NCBI GenBank assembly: GCA_036568605.1 | Contig: DATCSE010000204.1 | Coordinates: 1 to 16,237, forward strand | Length of the DNA: 16,237 nucleotides | Reading direction: 5' to 3' | Source of the DNA: DATCSE01 sp036568605 | GTDB taxonomy: Bacteria > Pseudomonadota > Gammaproteobacteria > Burkholderiales > Burkholderiaceae_C | Shown: positions 1-6,523 of the stretch, piece after piece | Position numbering within the stretch: position 1 is the first letter of the stretch | Layout: each line of letters starts with the position of its first letter | Translations under genes and position numbers: made by a program | The notes under the pieces: model-generated | Database searches by the model: none | What the model saw: the letters and a program-made list of their open reading frames with translations, nothing else | Told to the model about the DNA's origin: nothing

Positions 1-159
1 ATGCGTGACTGCTTCGTATCCGGTCTGTGTCGGATTGCCTAGCGCAGACCGCGAGGCGGTCCGCTTGACGCATATCAAGCGCGCTGGGCGCCGCATCGCT
101 AGCCTTCACCACATTGCGAAAGAACAACCCGCCGCGAGCCGTTGTCCAGCACATCCACC
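1..159. other. Upstream region of the + strand gene run, holding an FNR-type site
   Basis: No gene can be supported here. A 13-codon frame from base 1 ends at a TAG at 40-42; it could be the tail of a gene outside the window or chance. It is followed by a small perfect hairpin, GACCGC-GAG-GCGGTC (47-61), without a T tract, so a terminator for a gene on the left is only a weak possibility. An FNR-like box follows at 65-78. If it acts as a class II site, transcription would start near 112, with a poor -10 (TAGCCT, 100-105). No clear Shine-Dalgarno sequence precedes the ATG at 160. Confidence 0.4.
65..78 (+). promoter_or_regulatory. FNR/Anr-type binding site upstream of the OTC-like gene
   Basis: The sequence TTGAC-GCAT-ATCAA matches the FNR/Anr/Dnr consensus TTGAT-N4-ATCAA with one mismatch and is an almost perfect inverted repeat. 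Its centre lies about 88 bases before the ATG at 160, leaving room for a class II promoter and a short leader. FNR proteins act at low oxygen, and Dnr-type relatives respond to NO through the same motif, so the sequence cannot say which one binds. A gene left of the window could also be the target. A second, perfect copy at 5217-5230 supports the reading. Confidence 0.65.
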
Positions 160-654
160 ATGCTTTCCCGTCGAAAACAGTCCGCCTCCGGCTCGATGTC
201 GACGTACGACGTCGGCGTCGTGCTCGACCAGGCGCTCGCGCTGCAGCGAGCGGCAGAGGCCGGCACGACACGGCCCATGCTGCGCGGCGTGATGTTCGGG
301 CTGCTGTGCGAACGCGACGACTCCGACGACGCAATGCTGGTCCGCCGCGCCGCCGCCGAACTGGGCGCCCACGTGGCCTACGTGCACGCCGACCTGTCCG
401 AATCGAGCACGCCCGGCGAGGTGCAGGACACCGCCCGCATGCTGGGCCGGCTCTATGACGCGGTTGAGTCCCAGGGCGTGCCGCCGCGGCTGATCCGGCA
501 GATCGCGGCGGACGCCGACGTGCCGGTGTTCGACGGCATCGCATCGTCGCGGCATCCCTCGGCCCGGCTCGTCGCGCGGCTGGGCGGCGACACCGCGCCG
601 CACGACAACCGGCGCTTCGTGCTGCAAGCGGTGCTGCTGCACAGCATCGCCTGA
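160..654 (+). CDS. Degenerate, truncated ornithine carbamoyltransferase-like protein
   Basis: This encodes a 164-residue protein resembling only the N-terminal, carbamoyl-phosphate-binding half of ornithine carbamoyltransferase. The visible match runs from LRG (41-43) through ERDDSDDA (51-58), DTARMLGRLYD (90-100) and VPVFDG (121-126) to RHPSA (131-135). In true enzymes these are EKDSTRTR, DTARVLGRMYD, VPVWNG and HPTQ. The STRTR phosphate-binding loop is replaced by acidic residues and alanine, and the Gln of HPTQ is lost. The whole ornithine-binding half is absent (the family is about 310-340 residues). Catalysis is therefore very unlikely, and a binding or regulatory role is possible. The reading frame is clean and GC-rich. 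The ATG at 160 is chosen; another in-frame ATG at 196 is possible, and neither has a good ribosome binding site. It is first in the run, 20 bases before pat, behind an FNR-type box. Confidence 0.75.
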   Translation: MLSRRKQSASGSMSTYDVGVVLDQALALQRAAEAGTTRPMLRGVMFGLLCERDDSDDAMLVRRAAAELGAHVAYVHADLSESSTPGEVQDTARMLGRLYDAVESQGVPPRLIRQIAADADVPVFDGIASSRHPSARLVARLGGDTAPHDNRRFVLQAVLLHSIA

Positions 655-674
655 GAACGCAGCGGAACAGCACG

Positions 675-3347
675 ATGAGCATTCGCCACCTCGATCGCCT
701 GCTGGAGCCGCGCTCGGTCGCGGTGATCGGCGCGTCCGACCGCGCCGGTAGCGTGGGCGCGACGGTCTGGCGCAACCTGCGGGCCGGCACGTTCCGCGGG
801 CCGCTGTTCGCGGTCAACCCCAAGCACGCGACGCTCGATGGCGAGCGCGTCCATGCGACACCGGCCGATTTGCCGCAGACCGTGGACCTCGCCGTGATCT
901 GCACGCCGCCGGCCAGCGTGCCGGGACTGATCGCCGAGCTCGGCCGCGTGGGCACGCGAGCCGCCGTCGTGATGACCGCAGGGCTGAGCGCGGCACAGAA
1001 GCAGGCGATGCTGGACGCGGCCCGACCGCACGTGCTGCGCGTGCTCGGGCCGAACTGCCTGGGCCTGCTGAGCCCGCATCTGGGCCTGAACGCAAGCTTC
1101 GCGCACACCGACACGCTGCCGGGCGAGGTCGCGTTCGTGTCGCAGTCGGGCGCGCTGGTCACCGCGGTGCTCGACTGGAGCCGATCGCGCGGCATCGGCT
1201 TCTCGCACATGGTCTCGCTGGGCGAGCACGCCGACGTGGACTTCGGCGACCTGCTGGACCACCTGGCGAGCGACCCGCGCACGCGCGCCATCCTGCTCTA
1301 CATCGAGTCCATCACGGCGCCGCGCAAGTTCATGTCGGCCGCACGCGCCGCAGCGCGCAACAAGCCGGTCATCGTCGTGAAGGCCGGGCGTGCAGGGCAA
1401 GGCGTGCAGGCCGCGGCGTCGCACAGCGGCGCGCTCGCGGGCTCCGACATCGTGTTCGACGCCGCGATCCGGCGCGCCGGGATGCTGCGCGTCGACACGC
1501 TGCAGGACCTCTTCATGGCCGCCGAGACGCTGGCGCGCTTCGCCGGCAACCGGCACGAGACCTTGACGCTGATGACCAACGGCGGCGGCGCCGGCGTGCT
1601 GGCCGCCGATGCCGCGGCACAGCTCGGCATCGCGCTGCCGCAGCCCGGCGATGCGCTGCACGTCCGGCTCGATGCGGTGCTGCCGCCGACCTGGTCGCAT
1701 GCGAACCCGATCGACATCATCGGCGACGCGCCGGTGCAGCGCTACACCGAGACGCTGCGCGCGCTGCTCGCGGATCGCGACACCGGCGCCGTGCTGTTCC
1801 TGCACGCGCCGACCGCCATCGTGCGCAGCGACGACATCGCGCGGGCCTGCGCGCCCATCGTGCGCGAGGCGCCGGGCCGCGTGATGGCCTGCTGGCTCGG
1901 CGATGCGGCGGTCGCCGAGGCGCGCCGCCTCTTCGAGGCCGCCGGCGCAGCCGATTACGCGACGCCCGAGGAGGCGGTGCGCGCCTTCGCGATGCTGGGC
2001 GCCTATCGCCGCAACCAGGCGTTGCTGAGCGAGGCGCCGACGGCCGGCGAGGCCGGTCCGCCCGACACGGCCGGCGCGCGCCTGCTGATCGAGCGGGCCC
2101 TGGCCGAAGGCCGCGAGATGCTGACCGAGCCGGAAGCGAAGGCCCTGCTGGCGGCCTACGGCATCCCCGTCGTGCCAACCGTGGTGGTCGAGGCGTCGCC
2201 CGACGGCGTCGCAGCGGCAGCCCGGCCGCTGGGCTACCCGGTCGCGTTGAAGATCCTGTCGCCCGACATCAGCCACAAGTCCGACGTGGGCGGCGTACGT
2301 CTCGGCCTGCGCGACGAGACCGAGCTGCGCCGCGCGGTCGACGCGATGCTCACCTCGGTGAGCCAGTCGCGGCCGCAGGCGCGCATCACGGGCTGCACCG
2401 TGCAGCCCATGGTGCAGCGCGCGTCGGCGCAGGAGCTCATCGTCGGCGCGAGCATCGACCCGGTGTTCGGCCCGGTGCTGCTGTTCGGCCACGGCGGCAC
2501 CGCGGTCGAGGTGCTGGCCGACCGTGCGATCGGCCTGCCGCCGCTGAACCGGACGCTGGCGCGAGAGTTGATCAGCCGCACCCGCGTCGCACGGCTGCTC
2601 GCCGGCTACCGCGATCGCCCGGCCGCGAAGCTCGATGCGATCGCCGATGTGCTGGTCGCGCTGTCGCAGATGCTGGCCGACCTGCCCGCGCTCGCGGAAC
2701 TCGACATCAACCCGCTGTGGGCCGACGCCGACGGCGTCGTCGCGCTCGATGCGCGCCTGCGCGTGACCCGCGCGGCATCCGCGGGGGCCGAGCGCTTCGC
2801 GATCCTGCCCTACCCGGCCGAGCTCACCGAGCAGGTCGACTGGCACGGCGAGACTGTCGTGCTGCGCGCGATCCGTCCGGAGGACGAAGCGCAGCACCGC
2901 GCCTTCATCGACCGGCTGCAGCCGCAGGACCTGCGGCTGCGCTTCTTCAACGCCCGCCGCGACCTGCCGCGCAGCGAGCTCGCCCGGCTGGTGCAGATCG
3001 ACTACGCGCGCGAGATGGCGTTCATCGCCGTGCGCACCCGGCCCGATGGCGCACAGGAGACGCTGGGGGTCGTGCGCAGCGTCGCCGATCCCGACAACGC
3101 CGAGGCCGAGTTCGCGATCATCGTGCGCTCGGATCTGAAGGGCCAGGGGCTGGGCCACCTGCTGATGCGCAAGCTGGTGAAGTTCCAGCGGCAGCGCGGC
3201 ACGCAGCGCCTGGTCGGCGACGTGCTGCACGAGAACCGCGTGATGCGCGAGCTGGTCGCCTGGCACGGCTTCACGGTCGACGACAGCGCGGCATCGACCG
3301 ACGATGCGCTGCGCTTCGTGCTGAATCTGCAGGAGGGTAGGCGATGA
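675..3347 (+). CDS. pat: Pat/PatZ-type protein acetyltransferase with ADP-forming acyl-CoA synthetase domains
   Basis: An 890-residue, cytoplasmic, three-part protein, close in length to E. coli PatZ. Residues 6-140 form a CoA-binding Rossmann domain (AVIGASDRAGSVG, 16-28). Residues 145-440 are succinyl-CoA-ligase-like, with ASHSGALAG at 248-256 carrying the family's phosphohistidine position (His250). Residues 480-695 are an ATP-grasp domain (SHKSDVGGV, 533-541; LDINPLW, 676-682). Residues 728-888 are a GNAT domain with the acetyl-CoA loop LKGQGLGHLL (821-830). Relatives acetylate lysines of proteins such as acetyl-CoA synthetase. Because the ligase histidine is present, acyl-CoA synthesis or ATP formation cannot be excluded. 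The ATG has a weak GGAA 7 bases upstream and follows the OTC-like gene by 20 bases. Its TGA overlaps the next ATG, implying translational coupling. The family is clear; which reaction dominates is inferred. Confidence 0.93.
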   Translation: MSIRHLDRLLEPRSVAVIGASDRAGSVGATVWRNLRAGTFRGPLFAVNPKHATLDGERVHATPADLPQTVDLAVICTPPASVPGLIAELGRVGTRAAVVMTAGLSAAQKQAMLDAARPHVLRVLGPNCLGLLSPHLGLNASFAHTDTLPGEVAFVSQSGALVTAVLDWSRSRGIGFSHMVSLGEHADVDFGDLLDHLASDPRTRAILLYIESITAPRKFMSAARAAARNKPVIVVKAGRAGQGVQAAASHSGALAGSDIVFDAAIRRAGMLRVDTLQDLFMAAETLARFAGNRHETLTLMTNGGGAGVLAADAAAQLGIALPQPGDALHVRLDAVLPPTWSHANPIDIIGDAPVQRYTETLRALLADRDTGAVLFLHAPTAIVRSDDIARACAPIVREAPGRVMACWLGDAAVAEARRLFEAAGAADYATPEEAVRAFAMLGAYRRNQALLSEAPTAGEAGPPDTAGARLLIERALAEGREMLTEPEAKALLAAYGIPVVPTVVVEASPDGVAAAARPLGYPVALKILSPDISHKSDVGGVRLGLRDETELRRAVDAMLTSVSQSRPQARITGCTVQPMVQRASAQELIVGASIDPVFGPVLLFGHGGTAVEVLADRAIGLPPLNRTLARELISRTRVARLLAGYRDRPAAKLDAIADVLVALSQMLADLPALAELDINPLWADADGVVALDARLRVTRAASAGAERFAILPYPAELTEQVDWHGETVVLRAIRPEDEAQHRAFIDRLQPQDLRLRFFNARRDLPRSELARLVQIDYAREMAFIAVRTRPDGAQETLGVVRSVADPDNAEAEFAIIVRSDLKGQGLGHLLMRKLVKFQRQRGTQRLVGDVLHENRVMRELVAWHGFTVDDSAASTDDALRFVLNLQEGRR

Positions 3348-4231
3348 TGCGGGCCCTGCGGTTCCTCGCCCTGGCGATCGCGCTGCCGGCCGGCGCCTCG
3401 GCTGCGCACGCCGCCTCGGACCGCGGCCTCGCGGTCGGCAACTTCGTCGCGGCCGGCGATGCGATCGTCGACGTGCTGGCACCGAGCGGCCTGGCCTTCA
3501 CGACGATGGACCTCGGCTCGGCCGCCGAACCGCAGATGCGTGCGCTGCGCGCGAGCCTTCGCCCCACAGCGCCTCCGGGCGCCGGGCAGTCGCAGCAGAC
3601 GGCCTGCCCACGCGGCGGCCACGTGAAGACCACGCTGTATGACACGGACCGCGACGACACGCTCTCCAGCGGCGACCGGTTCGTCACGGTGTTCGAGTCC
3701 TGCGTGACCGAAGGCGGCGTGCTCACCGGCCGCAGCGAGTTCCGCATCGTCGCGCATCGCTTCGAGGGCACGAGTGAGGTGACCGAGCTCGAGTTCTGCT
3801 TCGTCGAGCTCGGCACTCCCGAGCTGCGCTGGAGCGGTCCGGCTCGCGCGGTGCTGCGCTCCGACCTGCTGCGCGGCACCGATCGCTACACGATCCGCTA
3901 CCGCGACCTCGCGGTCCGGCGCGGCTCGCAGGCGATGCGCTGGGACTTCACGCTGGACATGGTGCGTCCGACCATCGGCGCGCCGGTGGTCAGCGCCGAC
4001 GGTGCGATGACGCTGGACACGATGCGGCTGCAACTGCACCAGGACGAGCCGTATGTGCTGACGATGCGCGGCTTTCCGAATTCCGGCCTGCTGACGGCGA
4101 GCGACCCGCAGGGCGCGCGGCTGCAAGTCGAAGCCGGGCCGCGGCGCTACGCGTATCGCCTGTATCGCGCCGGCAATCGCGGCGAGGTGCCCGATTCGGC
4201 GTCGCGCAGCAAGCCCTACGGCCAACGATGA
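3344..4231 (+). CDS. Exported protein of unknown function with an EF-hand-like loop
   Basis: I do not recognise a named family. The 295-residue product starts with a signal peptide: MMRALR, a hydrophobic stretch over about residues 6-20, and a likely cut after AHA (21-23). It should therefore be periplasmic or outer-membrane associated. Residues 100-111 (DTDRDDTLSSGD) have acids at positions 1, 3, 5 and 12, like a calcium-binding EF-hand or dockerin loop, followed by FVTVFESC. This D-x-D-x-D...GD...F..C pattern recurs in proteobacterial exported proteins of unknown role. Three cysteines (88, 120, 152) could form a disulfide. The remainder alternates polar and hydrophobic residues as in a beta-rich protein. 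A strong AGGAGG (3331-3336) lies 7 bases before the ATG, inside the end of pat, and the start overlaps the pat stop as ATGA. The operon position suggests a role under low oxygen, but the function is unknown. Confidence 0.85.
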   Translation: MMRALRFLALAIALPAGASAAHAASDRGLAVGNFVAAGDAIVDVLAPSGLAFTTMDLGSAAEPQMRALRASLRPTAPPGAGQSQQTACPRGGHVKTTLYDTDRDDTLSSGDRFVTVFESCVTEGGVLTGRSEFRIVAHRFEGTSEVTELEFCFVELGTPELRWSGPARAVLRSDLLRGTDRYTIRYRDLAVRRGSQAMRWDFTLDMVRPTIGAPVVSADGAMTLDTMRLQLHQDEPYVLTMRGFPNSGLLTASDPQGARLQVEAGPRRYAYRLYRAGNRGEVPDSASRSKPYGQR

Positions 4232-4255
4232 AACCCGATTCGACAGGAGCGCACG

Positions 4256-4576
4256 ATGAAACCCATCATTGAATCCAACGGCGAGCCGACGAAGAGCGAT
4301 GTCAGCGATGCCGAGATCGCGTACAACGCGGACCACATGATCCGCTGGACCACGCTGGATCCCGAGGCCCTGCGCGTCAAGGTCGATCACGGCTGGGTCA
4401 CGCTGCGCGGCGAGGCCAGTTGCGACTCGGAGCGCTGCGGCCTCGAGGAGGCCATCCGGCCGTTGCCGGGCGTCGCCGGCGTCACCAACGAAATCGAGCT
4501 GGCGCCGAATCACGAGCCCGAACAAGACCTGAGCATTCTCGACGCGGCGATGCGCGCCTTCGCGAGCAAGACGTGA
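4256..4576 (+). CDS. BON-domain protein without a signal peptide
   Basis: A 106-residue protein consisting almost entirely of one BON domain (about 15-82). It shows the typical D-A-E-I start, the central VKVDHGWVTLRGEA strand-turn-strand (41-54) and the closing LPGVAGVTNEIEL (70-82). BON domains bind phospholipids or other ligands in proteins such as OsmY, where they are exported and often doubled. Here there is no signal peptide and only one copy, so a cytoplasmic role or membrane-surface contact is more likely. Two cysteines at 56 and 61 lie in an exposed turn. AGGAG (4245-4249) precedes the ATG by 6 bases. It follows the exported protein by 24 bases and is last in the run, convergent with the universal stress protein gene. 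Confidence 0.88.
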   Translation: MKPIIESNGEPTKSDVSDAEIAYNADHMIRWTTLDPEALRVKVDHGWVTLRGEASCDSERCGLEEAIRPLPGVAGVTNEIELAPNHEPEQDLSILDAAMRAFASKT

Positions 4577-4597
4577 CGGAACAACCAAGCGAGCCGG

Positions 4598-4627
4598 CGC
4601 CGGCATGCCGGCGGCGCGGTGCCGCGC
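4598..4627. terminator. GC-rich inverted repeats between convergent genes, possible terminator
   Basis: The 51-base gap between two convergent genes holds a perfect 16-base palindrome, CGCCGGCATGCCGGCG (4598-4613). It is followed directly by a second inverted repeat, GCGCGG-TG-CCGCGC (4614-4627). Either could fold in both transcripts and stop them, but neither has a U tract and both have very small loops. The position is the main argument. Confidence 0.3.
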
Positions 4628-5092
4628 TCAGAGCGCGACGACGCCGCTGACGGCTGGCACCAGCAAAACGGGCACGGGCGCGGTTCGCATGACCTGCTCG
4701 GCATCGCTGCCGAGCACGAATCGGCTGACGCCGCGTCGGCCATGCGTGCCGATGACGATCAGGTCCGCAGGCCAGGCCCGCGCCTGTTCGGCCACGACCT
4801 CGGCAAGCCGGGTCGCGAAGCCTTCGACCAGCAGCGTGTCGACCTTCACCCCGGCCTGCTCGGCGCGGGCCTTGCCATCCTGCAGGATGCGCTCGCCCGT
4901 CTCGCGCATCAGCGGGATCACGTCGTTGGCATACGCCGCGTAGGTTTCGAAGCCGGTCGCATACAGCAGATCGTCCACCATGTGGAGCAGGCGCAGGCTC
5001 GCGCCGGTCAGCGCGGCGAGCTTGACGGCTTCGGCCAGGCCGCGATTGGATGTCGCACTGCCGTCGTAGGGAACCAGGATGCGTTGATACAT
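4628..5092 (-). CDS. Universal stress protein, UspA family with ATP-binding motif
   Basis: A 154-residue single-domain Usp protein, the normal length for the family. It opens with ILVPYDGS (5-12) and carries the complete nucleotide-binding signature G-x2-G-x9-G-S at residues 115-129 (GTHGRRGVSRFVLGS). It therefore belongs to the ATP-binding MJ0577-like branch, not the non-binding UspA branch. Such proteins help survival under energy or oxygen limitation, and several in proteobacteria are controlled by FNR or Anr. The perfect FNR-type box at 5217-5230 fits that. The start codon (5090-5092) has only a poor Shine-Dalgarno region, while a 12-codon mini-ORF with a better one lies in the leader. 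It is convergent with the BON gene and transcribed in the same direction as the tad operon, but it has its own putative promoter. Confidence 0.93.
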   Translation of the reverse strand: MYQRILVPYDGSATSNRGLAEAVKLAALTGASLRLLHMVDDLLYATGFETYAAYANDVIPLMRETGERILQDGKARAEQAGVKVDTLLVEGFATRLAEVVAEQARAWPADLIVIGTHGRRGVSRFVLGSDAEQVMRTAPVPVLLVPAVSGVVAL

Positions 5093-5111
5093 GGCGGCTT
5101 CGGCGGGGCCG

Positions 5112-5150
5112 TCAGCAAATCAGCGGAACGCCGGGCGACAGGATCTTCAT
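5112..5150 (-). CDS. Possible 12-codon leader ORF before the universal stress protein gene
   Basis: On the - strand, ATG (5148-5150) follows a GGAGA (5156-5160) by 5 bases and opens a frame encoding MKILSPGVPLIC, with a TGA at 5112-5114. The stop lies 19 bases before the stress-protein ATG, which has a weak ribosome site of its own. If transcription starts near 5182, as the FNR-type box suggests, this ORF is inside the leader and could couple translation. So short a frame can easily be chance. Confidence 0.2.
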   Translation of the reverse strand: MKILSPGVPLIC

Positions 5151-5216
5151 CGGGGTCTCCGGTTCGGCGCCGTGGAGCGCGGTGCGGCCATCGTGCCGCG
5201 CAGCGGTGCGGCGGCG

Positions 5217-5230
5217 TTGATTCACATCAA
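5217..5230 (-). promoter_or_regulatory. Perfect FNR/Anr-type binding site upstream of the universal stress protein gene
   Basis: The sequence TTGAT-TCAC-ATCAA matches the FNR/Anr/Dnr consensus at all ten fixed positions. It lies between the end of the tad operon (5271) and the stress-protein gene (start 5092). With class II spacing, the start of transcription would fall near 5182, and CACGAT (5195-5190, - strand) is a weak -10 candidate at the right distance. Both the motif and the target gene class support low-oxygen activation. Confidence 0.75.
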
Positions 5231-5270
5231 CGCGCGTTCTCGTTCGGGGCGGCGCCTTCTGGGTCCCATC

Positions 5271-6497
5271 TTATTCGCGAGCGGCTGCCAGCGCGACCGT
5301 CGTCGAGCTCGAACGGCAGGTCTCGCGCTGCAGGCATGCCGCCGCCTGCACCCAGTCGCGGCCGAGCACGACGCGCACGTCGGTGCGCAGCCCCGCGGTC
5401 GGCTGAGGCTCCGTCAGCGCGTCCGCCGGCAGCAGGCCTGCGACCTGCTGCGCCGCGCCCTCCTGGCCGGCGCGGTACTGGACCACCGTGCGGCGTTGCG
5501 TGTACGGCTGGCGGTTGCTCAGGCGATCGACCGGCGCGCCGTGCGCCGCGAGCCAGCGGCCGACGCGCGCCGCCATGCCGGCTATGCCGTTGCCGTTGCT
5601 GACTTCGACCCGCGCCGCGGCCGGCGTCTGCGGCGCAGGGCTCTCGACCGCTGCCAGCTCGTCGTGTGCCGATGCAGGCAGTTGCGTCGCCGTAGGCAGT
5701 TGCATCACCGTGGGCACTTGGGTCACCGTAGGTACTTGCGTCACCGTAGGCACTTGGGTCACCGTAGGCACTTGCGTCACCGCAGGCACTTGCGTCACCG
5801 CGGGCGGCTGCACTGCCGCTGCCGCGGCCACGGTCGTCGATGGAGCGGCGGCTGCCACGGCAAGCGGCGCGGCGGGGGCAGCGCGGCCCGACCTGGCCAA
5901 TGCATCGTTCAGGTTCGCGCGCGCAATCGCGTTGCGGCCGTCCAGCTCGACGACCGACTGCAGCACCGCGACCGCTTCGTCTGTCTTGCCGGCCAGCAGC
6001 AGCACGTAGCCGAGGTTGTTGCGCAGCCGCGGGCGGTCGGGCGCCAGCGCCACGGCCTCGCGCAACACGGACTCGGCCTGCGCGAGCCGACCGGTCTGTG
6101 CGAGCGCGACGCCCAGCGCGTCGTGCGCTTCGACGTTCATCGGATCGGCGGTAACGGCCTTGCGATACGCCGCGATCGCCTGGTCCCACGCCATCGAACC
6201 CTCGTGGTATTGGCCCAGCGCGTAGTAGGCCCGACTGGACTGCGACGAATGCGTCACGTGGAAGACCGGCTCGACTTTCCACGACCTCGTGCCGGCGTCC
6301 GGCGTCGCACAGCCGCTGGCGGCGGCGAGGATCGCCGCGGCGATCGCGCCGCGCGCCACCAGACGGCCCTGCCCGCGCGCCCGCGTCGGCGCGGTCGCGG
6401 ACGGCGCGGGCCTCGCCGTCATGCGGCATGGCGCCATCGGCACCGTCGGCGCGACCATCGGGACGACGCCGTTTCCGATCCTGCATTGAAAGCGCAT
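5271..6497 (-). CDS. tadD: TadD-like TPR lipoprotein with a LytR_C-type C-terminal domain
   Basis: A 408-residue last gene of the tad operon. The ATG at 6495-6497 is chosen because AAGGAG (6510-6505, - strand) lies 7 bases upstream. That leaves an unusually long N-terminus before the hydrophobic segment (about 50-60) and the lipobox-like ASGC, with Cys63 as the probable lipidation site. An internal start at residue 26 has no ribosome site. Three TPR units cover about 89-190. A low-complexity Ala/Pro/Val linker (205-295) contains seven hexapeptide repeats (233-274). Residues 296-382 match the LytR/CpsA/Psr C-terminal domain, with VEVSNGNGIAGMAARV (298-313) and VRVVLGRDW (374-382). TadD proteins are TPR lipoproteins that help Flp pilus assembly. 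The LytR_C domain suggests envelope or cell-wall contact, but that is inference. Confidence 0.85.
   Translation of the reverse strand: MRFQCRIGNGVVPMVAPTVPMAPCRMTARPAPSATAPTRARGQGRLVARGAIAAAILAAASGCATPDAGTRSWKVEPVFHVTHSSQSSRAYYALGQYHEGSMAWDQAIAAYRKAVTADPMNVEAHDALGVALAQTGRLAQAESVLREAVALAPDRPRLRNNLGYVLLLAGKTDEAVAVLQSVVELDGRNAIARANLNDALARSGRAAPAAPLAVAAAAPSTTVAAAAAVQPPAVTQVPAVTQVPTVTQVPTVTQVPTVTQVPTVMQLPTATQLPASAHDELAAVESPAPQTPAAARVEVSNGNGIAGMAARVGRWLAAHGAPVDRLSNRQPYTQRRTVVQYRAGQEGAAQQVAGLLPADALTEPQPTAGLRTDVRVVLGRDWVQAAACLQRETCRSSSTTVALAAARE
5676..5801 (-). repeat. Seven-unit 18-bp in-frame tandem repeat in the tadD-like gene
   Basis: On the coding strand, seven consecutive 18-base units of the form GCGGTGACGCAAGTGCCT encode AVTQVP/TVTQVP hexapeptides. 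The first two units are identical, and the last two (encoding VMQLP and ATQLP) have diverged most. The array makes a Pro-rich linker between the TPR and LytR_C-like domains. Units are multiples of three, so slippage would change linker length without breaking the frame. Confidence 0.95.
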
Positions 6498-6523
6498 GGC
6501 CGTTCTCCTTCGCGAGGATGCGA

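Noticed and set aside
47..61. Hairpin GACCGC-GAG-GCGGTC as a strong terminator
   Set aside because: The stem is only six pairs with no T tract, and no gene ending just before it can be confirmed.
106..642. - strand frame opposite the OTC-like gene
   Set aside because: No domain pattern is visible, whereas the + strand frame matches the carbamoyltransferase N-domain.
160..654. Reading the first gene as a functional ornithine carbamoyltransferase or part of an arginine deiminase pathway
   Set aside because: The phosphate-binding loop and the ornithine half are missing, and no arcA or arcC gene is nearby.
453..3482. Very long open frame (about 1000 codons) on the - strand opposite pat
   Set aside because: It is an antisense shadow of a GC-rich gene. 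Its product is Arg/His/Gln-rich without recognisable domains, while the + strand frame has clear domains, a start and overlaps.
5676..5801. CRISPR-like array
   Set aside because: The 18-bp units are directly adjacent with no spacers and remain in frame within a gene, so this is a coding tandem repeat.
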